Assembly: GCA_900768345.1 (NCBI GenBank)
Contig: CAAGCO010000031.1
Span: 1-18,416 of the forward strand
Source of the DNA: Bacilli bacterium
GTDB lineage: Bacteria; Bacillota_I; Bacilli_A; RF39; UBA660
Reading direction: 5' to 3'
DNA length: 18,416 nucleotides
Shown here: piece after piece, positions 6,736-14,298 of the stretch
Position numbering within the stretch: position 1 is the stretch's first letter
Layout of the letters: each line of letters starts with the position of its first letter
The notes under the pieces: generated by a model
Told to the model about the DNA's origin: nothing
Seen by the model: only the letters and a program-made list of their open reading frames with translations
The model's database searches: none
Position numbers and translations under genes: made by a program

Positions 6736-7881
6736 TTACTCCTTTTTATTATTTAGTAATGCATTAAATAATATATCCTCTGCCTTAGTCATATTAAGCT
6801 TATCTTCAATAGCCGAGGTAATATTTAGTTTATATTGCTCATCTAAATTAATTCTTTTTAAGTTCTTTATTATATTGTCAGCTGATATTTGAGAATAACC
6901 CCAGTTTTTGCCGTCCCCTATATACTCAGCATAGCTATTGAGAAAAAAGTCTTTTGCAAAATCACCATTTTTTCCATGATGCACAAGAGGAATAATTTTT
7001 TTTTTCATAATTGCAGCTAATACAAGAGCGTGGTAACGGATTCCAACAATAAATTCGCATTGTGCTATATATTCTAACGACTTATATGCATCATTGGGAT
7101 TTACACAAATTTGAACTTGTTTAGGAATTTTAAGCTTATCAATAAAATTTTTATCCTCTTCATATAAGAATGGAATTAATGAAACCTTATAACCTTCTTG
7201 CAGTAGTTTTTTTAATAATATATTAATTTGGTTGATATATTCATCATAAACTTCCTTTGTTTCGTAGCAAACAGATGCTACCACAATGCCTACAGAATTA
7301 TTAATTGTTTCTATATTTTTAACTCTATTTAAAATACACTTTGAATAAGAGTAGACTACATCCCTTGATAAATGTACATTTCCAAGATTAAGTTCTTTTA
7401 ACGCATCAAAAGAACTGTGATCTCTTACTGTAATAACCTTTACTTTATCGAGCCTTTTTTTAAAACGAATATATGATTTATTGATGTTAATTGGACCAGC
7501 ACCAACATCTAGCATATAAATAGGTTTTTTCATAAGCCAGAACAAATCAATCATAAAAAAAAGGGTAATCGTAGATTCCTTGTGCCAATCTGATAGTGCA
7601 CCGCCAGAAGCTATTAATAGAATGTCATTTTTTAGTATATTCTTAACCACATCTAGAAAGCTATACTTAAAAGATCTAAGAATTTCTTTTGGTCTATAGT
7701 CAATATATGTAGATACAAAGTTTATACCTCTGTGCAATTTCTTCACTTGACATGGCTTTGTCCCCATAATATTTACTTCAGCGGATGGACAATGCTTTTT
7801 TACCAAGGAAAAACTTGCATCTAATATCAGTTCGTCTCCAACATTATTCTCTCCAAACCAGCCATATAACAATATATTCAT
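6736..7881 (-). CDS. Polysaccharide pyruvyl transferase family protein
   Basis: A 381-aa protein of the WcaK/CsaB family (PF04230). Visible signatures are G-E-N-N-V-G-D-E-L-I at 10-19, a central ASGGALSDWH, LDVGAGP, TVRDHSS, and the C-terminal F-I-V-G-I-R-Y-H-A-L with the conserved arginine and histidine. Members transfer pyruvate from phosphoenolpyruvate to a sugar as a ketal, adding negative charge to the glycan; some members do other jobs. The frame stays open to a TTG at 8010, but the ATG at 7881 is chosen because AAGGA lies about 9 bases upstream, homology begins there, and the extension is made of the 79-bp inverted repeat. It heads the left half of the locus; six bases separate it from the FkbH-like gene. 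Its promoter must lie in or beyond the repeat. Confidence 0.85.
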   Translation of the reverse strand: MNILLYGWFGENNVGDELILDASFSLVKKHCPSAEVNIMGTKPCQVKKLHRGINFVSTYIDYRPKEILRSFKYSFLDVVKNILKNDILLIASGGALSDWHKESTITLFFMIDLFWLMKKPIYMLDVGAGPININKSYIRFKKRLDKVKVITVRDHSSFDALKELNLGNVHLSRDVVYSYSKCILNRVKNIETINNSVGIVVASVCYETKEVYDEYINQINILLKKLLQEGYKVSLIPFLYEEDKNFIDKLKIPKQVQICVNPNDAYKSLEYIAQCEFIVGIRYHALVLAAIMKKKIIPLVHHGKNGDFAKDFFLNSYAEYIGDGKNWGYSQISADNIIKNLKRINLDEQYKLNITSAIEDKLNMTKAEDILFNALLNNKKE

Positions 7882-7898
7882 AATAAGTTTTCCTTGTT

Positions 7899-7977
7899 TA
7901 TGGCGCCAACACGATCTGATCTTAATCACAAACGTGTTTGAGCCGAATTTAATCCGTTTTAGCAGAGAATTCTGCTT
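7899..7977 (-). repeat. Right copy of 79-bp inverted repeat
   Basis: The inverted partner of 419-497 (73 of 79 identical). On the plus strand it reads M-A-P-T-R-S-D-L-N-H-K-R-V and TGA, i.e. the same C-terminal codons that end the heptose fusion gene in the left copy, here detached from any upstream gene. It lies directly before the pyruvyl transferase start region. A 6-bp hairpin (AGCAGA/TCTGCT) is kept in both copies. Confidence 0.85.
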
Positions 7978-7987
7978 GTAAATAAGG

Positions 7988-8005
7988 CTGTTTTTATACA
8001 GCCAG
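7988..8005. other. Small inverted repeat (hairpin) beside the 79-bp repeat
   Basis: GGCTGT and ACAGCC form a 6-bp stem around a 6-base T-rich loop. It could be a weak terminator but lacks a uridine tail on either strand. Confidence 0.3.
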
Positions 8006-8022
8006 CGCAAAGTGACTGTGTC

Positions 8023-8250
8023 TTAACGACATAGGCTTGATCTTTCAAAATATGATTCAGTCAAAACTGTTCGGTTAACGCTTACCTTTAATCTTTTTGC
8101 GGGTTCTTGCACCCCGACCAAAGGAGTATCGCCACTAATAGTGTACTCAAAGCCATTTACCTCAAGGTTGTCTGGAACATCATCTCCTAACCATAGATTA
8201 AAGACTGAAACTGCTTTTTGTTTTTCTGCCAGAACAGTCTCTGTGTTCAG
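8023..8250 (-). pseudogene. Unidentified gene relic in the inter-operon scar
   Basis: Part of the 716-bp gap 7882-8597. On the minus strand a frame of about 70 codons ends at a TAA at 8025-8023. It includes F-N-L-W-L-G-D-D-V-P and the stretch L-E-V-N-G-F-E-Y-T-I-S-G-D, has protein-like composition, but lacks a start codon and is preceded in frame by two tandem stops near 8250. I do not recognise the family. The last codons run through one arm of a 35-bp inverted repeat, so the coding sequence was probably cut by a mobile element. The rest of the gap (about 8260-8470) shows only an imperfect hairpin near 8350-8372 and no convincing gene. Confidence 0.3.
8037..8071 (+). repeat. Left arm of a ~35-bp inverted repeat pair
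   Basis: TTTCAAAATATGATTCAG followed by TCAAAACTGTT is matched in reverse complement at 8475-8512, with a 3-base gap and a few mismatches. The two arms are about 400 bp apart and look like the ends of a degenerate insertion element whose interior is mostly lost or replaced. Confidence 0.55.
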
Positions 8251-8350
8251 CTGTTATTACAGCCAGCCGTTCTGGTCAGGATAATTACGGTTACGATGAT
8301 ATACAGAGTATAGACGATAAGAGAAGTGTCTCTCTTTAAATTTAATTCAA

Positions 8351-8374
8351 CCTGTCTCTGCAGGAAACAGGTTT
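8351..8374. other. Imperfect hairpin in non-coding DNA
   Basis: CCTGT and ACAGG flank a loop containing CTGCAG, with AT-rich imperfectly complementary sequence on both sides (TTTAAA outside each arm). A possible old terminator or element end; no T-run supports a functional terminator. Confidence 0.25.
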
Positions 8375-8474
8375 AGTTTGACTTTAAATCTATTGAGGTA
8401 TCTTTACTATCTGACATACTGATATTCTTATACTGGTTCATTTGTTACATACAAAGAATATTAATTATTCTCTG

Positions 8475-8512
8475 AACAGTTTTGATCTCTGAATCACATT
8501 TTGAAAGAGCAA
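8475..8512 (-). repeat. Right arm of a ~35-bp inverted repeat pair
   Basis: AACAGTTTTGATCTCTGAAT then CACATTTTGAAAGAGCAA is the inverted partner of 8037-8071. It lies 86 bp before the 3' end of the polymerase gene. Confidence 0.55.
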
Positions 8513-8597
8513 AGTTAGTGTTTTAACTAACAGATTAATTTATATTAATTTTAAATTTTACCAATTTTCAACTTTGCGACACCTGTCAAGTGGTGGA

Positions 8598-9770
8598 TTA
8601 GCTATATTCATTTTTTTTTACAAACAGCGCTGTATTTTTATAATAATAGATTTCATTTATTGTAATTATATATAAAATATACCATTTATAATCTGAAATT
8701 GAAGATTCAGTGATGCAATTCAACATTGTGGCAGTCAAACTGAGAATTAGAATTTTTATTATTTCATTATCACGTGCCTTATCTAATAATTTTGAAATTT
8801 TCCAAAACCATACGGTATAAAGAAACAGTAAAAACACACCACCTTCAAAAAGAATTTCTAATAATGAGTCATGTGATCCAAGTCCTCCTATTCTAGATGT
8901 TCCTGCAACATAACCATATCCTAAAAAACTATTTTTTATATAGTTAATTGTTATCCCCCAATAGTAATCTCTATTAGTAAAATTCAACTCTCTGTGCAAT
9001 ATATTTTCTATTAAAAAACTAAATATATTTTGTATATTAAAAAAAACAATTCCTACTGATAATAGCATAACTATTACATAAACTGTAAAAAGTATCCTCT
9101 TAGGAAATTGTTTTTTTATAGCAAAAATAAAATTTAACAAAATAAATACAGTATAAATAACAAATGCTGTTGCAGATTGTATTAATACTGTAGACACAAC
9201 GCAAATAATAATATTAGTGCAAGAAAAATATTTCCATATATTTTGCTTTATAAAAATTATCGATAGTACAAATAATGGAAATGAGAAAACCGATGTAGTA
9301 TTTGCATGACCTAAAAAAGTGTAAATTCTTTCACTTTCGAAGTTATACATTCCTTTTGGAAACGAAATAATTGAAACTAAGTTTATAAAAACTAATGTTG
9401 CCAAGGTAAGATATATAATCTTTATTCCTAAATAGTGTTTAAGTCTCAAATAATATGAAAATAATATAATCTCACATAGAATCCAAATAAAAGAGTATCC
9501 AAAATCTTGTATGCTTCCTTGCATCAAAACAGTAATGAGTAATGTATACAATTTTATACCGACTATTAAAATAAATTCCGGTATAAATAATTTTCTAAAA
9601 TATTTAACAGCAATAACTGCACACAACATCAAACTGAAAAATTGAAAAATTGTGTACATAGTATCAAGGTTTTTCACCTCATAAACATACCCGGGTTTAT
9701 ATAAACCTAATAATATAATTATCCCAAAGGTAATGTATATAATGTTTTTTACATTTATTTTTATATTCAT
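8598..9770 (-). CDS. wzy: Wzy-like O-antigen/capsule polymerase (O-antigen ligase superfamily fold)
   Basis: A 390-aa polytopic inner-membrane protein with roughly ten hydrophobic segments. A large loop near residues 255-300 contains FTNRDYYWG and GYGYVAGTSRIGG, followed by SHDSLLEILFEGG, the G-x-x-S/A-H-N/D-S pattern typical of the Wzy_C/WaaL superfamily. It probably polymerises flipped repeat units at the periplasmic face; WaaL-type ligase activity cannot be excluded from sequence, but its place in a Wzx-containing locus favours Wzy. The start at 9770 lies five bases after the stop of the upstream glycosyltransferase with no strong Shine-Dalgarno, suggesting coupling. A run of nine A near the last codons could make the extreme C-terminus variable. 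It is the last gene of the right-hand run. Confidence 0.8.
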   Translation of the reverse strand: MNIKINVKNIIYITFGIIILLGLYKPGYVYEVKNLDTMYTIFQFFSLMLCAVIAVKYFRKLFIPEFILIVGIKLYTLLITVLMQGSIQDFGYSFIWILCEIILFSYYLRLKHYLGIKIIYLTLATLVFINLVSIISFPKGMYNFESERIYTFLGHANTTSVFSFPLFVLSIIFIKQNIWKYFSCTNIIICVVSTVLIQSATAFVIYTVFILLNFIFAIKKQFPKRILFTVYVIVMLLSVGIVFFNIQNIFSFLIENILHRELNFTNRDYYWGITINYIKNSFLGYGYVAGTSRIGGLGSHDSLLEILFEGGVFLLFLYTVWFWKISKLLDKARDNEIIKILILSLTATMLNCITESSISDYKWYILYIITINEIYYYKNTALFVKKNEYS

Positions 9771-9775
9771 ACAGA

Positions 9776-10867
9776 TTAAGCACTACACTTTTTAAAGTAA
9801 TTTGTATAAATTTTAGCAACATTATCAATTAAAAATTTTTCATCAACAATACTGGCTTTAATTCTTTGACTTGTAGTTCTATCTCCCTTATTGATAAAGG
9901 AATTGATAAGTAAATATAAACCTTTGGCATCATTAGAGGCCGCAATAAATCTCTGATCATAATTCAATATTTCACTAACACCATCATTTGGTGTTGATAA
10001 TACATGAGTGCCTGCAGCTAAAGCCTCGATCGCAACCATTCCAAATGATTCATTATCAGAAGGAACAATAAGACAATCTATTTCCTTTAGAATCGAAGGT
10101 ATATCCTGCCTTTCACCTAAAAAGATAACATTTTTATCTAATATTTTATCATGAACATATTTTCTAACTTTATTGTAATAATCTTCATCTTCTTTAGTCC
10201 CAAAAACACAGCCCCCCACTAATAGACACGTAATATCACATCCTTCCTTAATAAGACTATTTACTGCCTCTACTAATTTTAATTGCCCCTTTATTGGCTG
10301 GAATCTGCCTATGCAGGCTATCAACATGTTGTTTGTTGGGATACCAAGTTCGTTTCTTAAATCTGTAGGCTTGGCATTTTTATACTTTTCAATAGGTATT
10401 CCTAAATAAGAAACACTCGTATTTTTAAATCCCATTCTGTCTAAAGATTCTTTCACTTTCGTTGATACGCAAAAAATGTGAAAGTTAGATTTTTTTATAA
10501 GAAATTTTTTTAATCCTTTAAAATCATACCACTGCCCATGGCAGGTCCAGAAAGTCCTTACTTTTAACCCAACGACTGCATAATGCATTATGATTGACGT
10601 TAGTGGATCATTACTATGAATAATTTGTATTTCTTTGCTTTTAACTAATTTTCTTATTGATATAAGATTTTTTAAGAGGCTTTTTTTGTTCCTATAGTTT
10701 ATTTCATGTACAGGAATACCATTGTTTCTAAGAATATCATTAAGTCTCCCTGAAGTATTGCAAAGGACACTTATATTATTATCTTTTTTTAAAACATTAC
10801 TTAAATTTACCAGGCTAGTTTCGCCACCGCCCATACCTGATAAATCGGATGTGAATAAAATATTCAT
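9776..10867 (-). CDS. GT4 family glycosyltransferase (first of three)
   Basis: A 363-aa GT-B fold enzyme. The N-terminus has the acceptor-side glycine loop L-S-G-M-G-G-G-E at 9-16, the middle IGRFQPIKGQ (186-195), and the donor-side E-x7-E motif with E273 and E281 (ESFGMVAIE). It would be a retaining transferase that adds one sugar to the lipid-linked repeat unit at the cytosolic membrane face. The ATG at 10867 is two bases after the preceding stop and has no clear Shine-Dalgarno, so translational coupling is likely. A G6 run (10212-10217 region) occurs in the codons for V-G-G-C at 217-220. Donor and linkage cannot be read from the sequence. Confidence 0.87.
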   Translation of the reverse strand: MNILFTSDLSGMGGGETSLVNLSNVLKKDNNISVLCNTSGRLNDILRNNGIPVHEINYRNKKSLLKNLISIRKLVKSKEIQIIHSNDPLTSIIMHYAVVGLKVRTFWTCHGQWYDFKGLKKFLIKKSNFHIFCVSTKVKESLDRMGFKNTSVSYLGIPIEKYKNAKPTDLRNELGIPTNNMLIACIGRFQPIKGQLKLVEAVNSLIKEGCDITCLLVGGCVFGTKEDEDYYNKVRKYVHDKILDKNVIFLGERQDIPSILKEIDCLIVPSDNESFGMVAIEALAAGTHVLSTPNDGVSEILNYDQRFIAASNDAKGLYLLINSFINKGDRTTSQRIKASIVDEKFLIDNVAKIYTNYFKKCSA

Positions 10868-10869
10868 AA

Positions 10870-12027
10870 TTAATCAATTAGAAATTTATCAAACACATTT
10901 TTCCATGAATGATGCGTTTCTACATATTTTCTTCCTCTTCTAGCAATTTCTTTCAATCTCGTCCTGTTAGTTAAAGCCTTACAAATCACTTCGACTATAT
11001 TATCTTTGTTAATAAAGAAACAATTTTGTCCATCCATCAATCCATCGATACCTTCTCTACTAACTTCCGTTAAAAACACAGGCATCCCAACAGCCATTGC
11101 CTCTAACACTTTATTTTTAGTTCCACTGCCGTATCTTAATGGAGACACATATATTTCCGACGAAGAAATAGTTTTATACATATCATTAACAAAACCTGTG
11201 ACGTGAATATCTTTACATTCTAACTCTGTTAGCTTTTGGGTAGGGTTCTTTCCTGCGATTATAAACTCAGCATTCTTAATGTTTTTCTTAATTTTAGGAT
11301 ATACTTCTGTAGCAAAATAATATGCTGCATCTTCATTAGGACCATAATCCATAACACCAGAAAATACTATAGAATTCTCTTTAGCATCGCCAAATTGACT
11401 ATTTTCCGGTAAATCAACTCCCAAAGTTATATAATCAAACTTACAGATGCAATTTTTATGTTCATTTTGTGCTTTTGAAGCATCTAAGTCAGACACATAA
11501 ATGACTTTCTTTATCCTATTAAAATACTTTTCTTCAATTTTTCTAAAATATTCGCTTTGCTTTTTATCATAAAATCTCTTAACTAATGATGCTTCAGCAT
11601 TTGCTTTTCTATCGTATAACATTGCATTATTGTCATGCATCATCGATATAATAGAAACTCCACTAGGAATATACTTAGTAAAAGGCAAAGAATAAATTTG
11701 ATCTAAAATCACAACATCATAGTTGCTATAATTAAGTGGTACATTCAATTTTTTTAAATCCATCTCAGAATAATAATCAGGAATACCACAAAAAAAATTC
11801 TTTAGTCTGCAATACTTATTAGGCCTCCTATATAAGTTTTTGTATCCTATCTTATGAACAAGCTTTTTAACTACCTGTTCAGCTTTATCATCTTTCTTAT
11901 AATAATAAAAAACATCTAATTCAACTTCAGTCGGAATATTTTTTATAATATTATATATGGTATGCACCCCACCATTCTTGTGTGGTGGATAAGGACATCT
12001 TTGAGTTATTAATAAATATTTTAGCAT
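10870..12027 (-). CDS. GT4-like glycosyltransferase (second of three)
   Basis: A 385-aa GT-B enzyme starting M-L-K-Y-L-L-I-T-Q-R-C-P-Y-P-P, a start like those of the exosystem-associated sugar transferases (TIGR03087-like). The C-terminal half carries IIAGKNP (256-262), VTGFVND (276-282) and the donor loop with G-S-G-T-K-N-K-V-L-E-A-M-A-V-G-M-P-V at 300-317, the same position as the E-x7-E motif of GT4 enzymes, with the first Glu replaced. It should add a sugar to the growing repeat unit. The ATG at 12027 is one base after the preceding stop. The donor is unknown; the deviating donor motif hints at a different specificity from its two neighbours. Confidence 0.85.
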   Translation of the reverse strand: MLKYLLITQRCPYPPHKNGGVHTIYNIIKNIPTEVELDVFYYYKKDDKAEQVVKKLVHKIGYKNLYRRPNKYCRLKNFFCGIPDYYSEMDLKKLNVPLNYSNYDVVILDQIYSLPFTKYIPSGVSIISMMHDNNAMLYDRKANAEASLVKRFYDKKQSEYFRKIEEKYFNRIKKVIYVSDLDASKAQNEHKNCICKFDYITLGVDLPENSQFGDAKENSIVFSGVMDYGPNEDAAYYFATEVYPKIKKNIKNAEFIIAGKNPTQKLTELECKDIHVTGFVNDMYKTISSSEIYVSPLRYGSGTKNKVLEAMAVGMPVFLTEVSREGIDGLMDGQNCFFINKDNIVEVICKALTNRTRLKEIARRGRKYVETHHSWKNVFDKFLID

Positions 12028-12028
12028 T

Positions 12029-13114
12029 CTATACTTTCAGGCACTTATAATATATTCTGAGGGTTTTACAAATATTATTATCGATTGAGAATATGCTTTT
12101 AGCTCTATTATATAAATAACAGCTCTGACTAAGCCTTTTTGATTTATCAGAAACCAAATCTTTTATTGTCATCGCCAAATCATTTATATCCCCAGGTATA
12201 ACCATGTGAATTTCATCACCAATTATTTCAGGCATTGTAGAAATATTAGTTGCAACAATCGGAACACCATATGCAATAGATTCTATTACTGTCATAGATA
12301 AGCCTTCAAAATATGATGGTAAAACGCAAATGCAAGAATTAAGGAGAATTTCATTTTTCTTTTCTCTATCTATCCATCCAGGAAATAATATTTGATGAAT
12401 CAAATTCAAACCTCTCGCGTATTCTTTTGCTTTATTTTCTTCATCAAATCCACATAGTATTATTTTAATATAATCGGGTAAATCTTTATCAATTAATTTA
12501 ACAGCATTAATTAAATCATATGCACCTTTTCGTTTAGTAATCATTCCCATAAATGTAATATAATTACCATTTACATTATATCGATTGTCCAAAGCGCAAT
12601 CTGTGCCATTATATAAAACTTCTATTTTATTATTAGGAACAATCTCACATAACTGTTCTTTCCAATAATTTCCTAAAACCAAGAGCTTATCAGGGCTATT
12701 AAGTATCTCTTTTACTCTTGTTTTTTGTCTATCTCCAAGTGTATTGTACCAACTCATTATTGGTCCTGCATGCATCTGTACAACAGTTTTAATTTTAAAT
12801 GATTTAGCTAATTTTATTACAAAACCTTTTCTATATACGCTGCCTTTTTCAGCCATATGTATGTGCACAATATCAATATTTCTTCTGAGCATATATGCTA
12901 CTATTTTTAAATACCCAGAAATCATCTTAATTGCTCTTTTAAATTTAGAACCGCCCGTGGAGGTTGCGACATATTTTAAATTTACAAATTTATTATATGA
13001 TTCATCTTTTATATAGGTTTCTGCCACGCTCCACATTCCACCTATTCTACCTTCATCTACACCAACCATAAGAACATTTAATTTCGTATTAGTTCCTATA
13101 TCAAAATCTGTCAT
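12029..13114 (-). CDS. GT4 family glycosyltransferase (third of three)
   Basis: A 361-aa GT-B enzyme. Residues 13-29 (N-V-L-M-V-G-V-D-E-G-R-I-G-G-M-W) form the N-terminal glycine loop, FMGMITKRKG (188-197) opens the donor domain, and E270 with E278 give the E-x7-E motif (YFEGLSMTVIES). The frame can begin at TTG 13132 or GTG 13129, but ATG 13114 is preferred because GGTGAG lies 10 bases upstream and overlaps those weaker starts. The gene follows the acetyltransferase pseudogene and heads the block of three transferases plus polymerase, with only one base before the next gene. It acts on the lipid-linked intermediate; sugar and linkage are unknown. Confidence 0.87.
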   Translation of the reverse strand: MTDFDIGTNTKLNVLMVGVDEGRIGGMWSVAETYIKDESYNKFVNLKYVATSTGGSKFKRAIKMISGYLKIVAYMLRRNIDIVHIHMAEKGSVYRKGFVIKLAKSFKIKTVVQMHAGPIMSWYNTLGDRQKTRVKEILNSPDKLLVLGNYWKEQLCEIVPNNKIEVLYNGTDCALDNRYNVNGNYITFMGMITKRKGAYDLINAVKLIDKDLPDYIKIILCGFDEENKAKEYARGLNLIHQILFPGWIDREKKNEILLNSCICVLPSYFEGLSMTVIESIAYGVPIVATNISTMPEIIGDEIHMVIPGDINDLAMTIKDLVSDKSKRLSQSCYLYNRAKSIFSIDNNICKTLRIYYKCLKV

Positions 13115-13140
13115 TTTTTGTTTACTCACCAATATTATTC

Positions 13141-13505
13141 TTATGCTTCGTTTAGAAATCGTTTGTTTTTATGATAATTTTGGTCACTCATATGTGGAAA
13201 CAGATCCTTTGTCTCACTACTATTAGTAGCTACAATTACATTATCACTAATATTTACGCTAGGGAGAATACCCCCTCCTGGTGCAATAAAAACATTATTT
13301 TCTATCGTAACTCAACCAATTTTTGCTCTTTTTAAAAATTACCCCTTCGATGCATCATGTTCCAAAATTTACTCATCTTTAGCAAGTGTTACATTATTTT
13401 CCGCCTTACAGAAAATCTAATGGCTGAATACTGAATTTATATTCGCACCCTTTTCTATATCAAAATTACTTCCATGCTTAAAACTTTTATGTTCAAATCT
13501 TTATA
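13141..13505 (-). pseudogene. Decayed hexapeptide-repeat acetyltransferase
   Basis: The 437-bp gap between the WecG-like gene and the GT4 block holds one minus-strand frame with four internal stop codons (TAG, TAA, TAA, TGA) and no evident frameshift, ending at TAA 13143-13141. Between stops it reads F-D-I-E-K-G-A-N-I-N, then A-E-N-N-V-T-L-A, then T-I-E-N-N-V-F-I-A-P-G-G-G-I-L-P and N-I-S-D-N-V-I-V-A-T-N-S, which is the left-handed beta-helix pattern of acyltransferases (E-N-N-V-F-I-A-P-G, I-x-D-N-V-I-V-G-A). It lies in order and strand with its neighbours, so it was once part of the operon. The locus has lost this acetylation step, or taken up a new enzyme at 2058-2573. Confidence 0.75.
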
Positions 13506-13551
13506 AGTAAAGTTATGTCATCAAAAATTTCTAACATACAATGTTTCTCTT

Positions 13552-14289
13552 TTATCGATATTTTCTAATAAGCCCTATAATTTTTACATCATCGACTAAA
13601 TATCTTTTTAATAATCTTTTTGGGTCCTGCGTTACTCTATATAGCCATTCAAGTCCGTGATTACTCATCCATTTAGGTGCTCGCTTCACATTTTCTGCAA
13701 GAAAATCAACAGTTGCCCCTGCACAAATAGAAACTTTAGCATTATAATTTTTATAATTTTCGTATATCCATTTTTCTTGTTTAGGACAACCCAAACAGAC
13801 AATAAGTAAATCAGGATGAGTTGTTGAAATCATTTTATTTATCTTTTCAAGTTCTATTATGTCCTTCTCAAACCCAAACGGAGGTGCATAAGTTCCAACA
13901 ATTTTAATATTACTATGCTTCTTTTCAAGATTTTCTTTAGCCCTCTCAGCTATCCCATCTTTACCACCAATAATGAATATTGAGTAGTCTTTTTGGGCCG
14001 CCTCTTTGCATAGTTCAGGCACAAGATCCGCCCCGGAAATTTTTGCCTTAACTGGTCGCTTATGCCATTTTGAAATCCACACTAAAGGCTGACCATCAAC
14101 CAAAACCATATCAGCCTCATCAACGATCTTTTTTAAATATTTATCATTTTCTATTTTTATTACCACATCGACATTAATTGCCACCACATATGATTTCTTA
14201 TTGGTGGCAATCATATTCTCAATAGCTTGAATGGTCTCTTCCATACTTACATTATTCACATAAGTATTCAATAACGGCTGTTTTTCCAT
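13552..14289 (-). CDS. WecG/TagA/CpsF family (GT26) glycosyltransferase
   Basis: A 245-aa protein covering the whole family length. Motifs: NVDVV (39-43), V-D-G-Q-P-L-V-W (64-71), G-A-D-L-V-P-E-L-C (86-94), VCLGCPKQEKW (164-174) and GATVDFLAENVKRAPKWM (191-208), then GLEWLYRVTQDPKRLLKRYL. Members transfer a sugar (ManNAc, ManNAcA or another) to the undecaprenyl-linked first sugar, usually as the second step of repeat unit assembly, and act as peripheral membrane proteins. The ATG at 14289 uses GGAGAG, which overlaps the last codons of gmhA, so it is co-expressed with the heptose genes. The initiating transferase is not in the window. The exact donor is unknown; a heptose donor is possible given the neighbours but unproven. 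Confidence 0.9.
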   Translation of the reverse strand: MEKQPLLNTYVNNVSMEETIQAIENMIATNKKSYVVAINVDVVIKIENDKYLKKIVDEADMVLVDGQPLVWISKWHKRPVKAKISGADLVPELCKEAAQKDYSIFIIGGKDGIAERAKENLEKKHSNIKIVGTYAPPFGFEKDIIELEKINKMISTTHPDLLIVCLGCPKQEKWIYENYKNYNAKVSICAGATVDFLAENVKRAPKWMSNHGLEWLYRVTQDPKRLLKRYLVDDVKIIGLIRKYR

Positions 14290-14298
14290 ACGATTTAT

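Noticed and set aside
6993..7010. A10 tract in the pyruvyl transferase gene as a second phase-variable tract
   Set aside because: Long A runs are common in these AT-rich genes (several of nine or ten), so it does not stand out as the G10 tract does.
7882..8010. N-terminal extension of the pyruvyl transferase (43 codons from TTG at 8010)
   Set aside because: The extension is the 79-bp repeat read in the wrong frame and contains no family signature; ATG 7881 has a good ribosome binding site and begins the homology.
8060..8087. GTAAGCG followed by the 35-bp arm, suggesting an IS66-type end
   Set aside because: The matching arm lacks the GTAA start and the orientation would put the element outside the arms; no IS66 genes are present.
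8088..8156. A 22-aa frame starting M-A-L-S-T-L-L-V with a lipobox-like W-S-G-C, resembling a phage Rz1 outer spanin
   Set aside because: Too short, no ribosome binding site of note, no accompanying Rz, holin or endolysin, and it lies within another relic frame.
13141..13505. Stop-codon readthrough or recoding in the acetyltransferase frame
   Set aside because: All three stop codons occur inside it, no start codon with ribosome binding site is evident, and neighbouring genes use the stops normally, so pseudogene is simpler.
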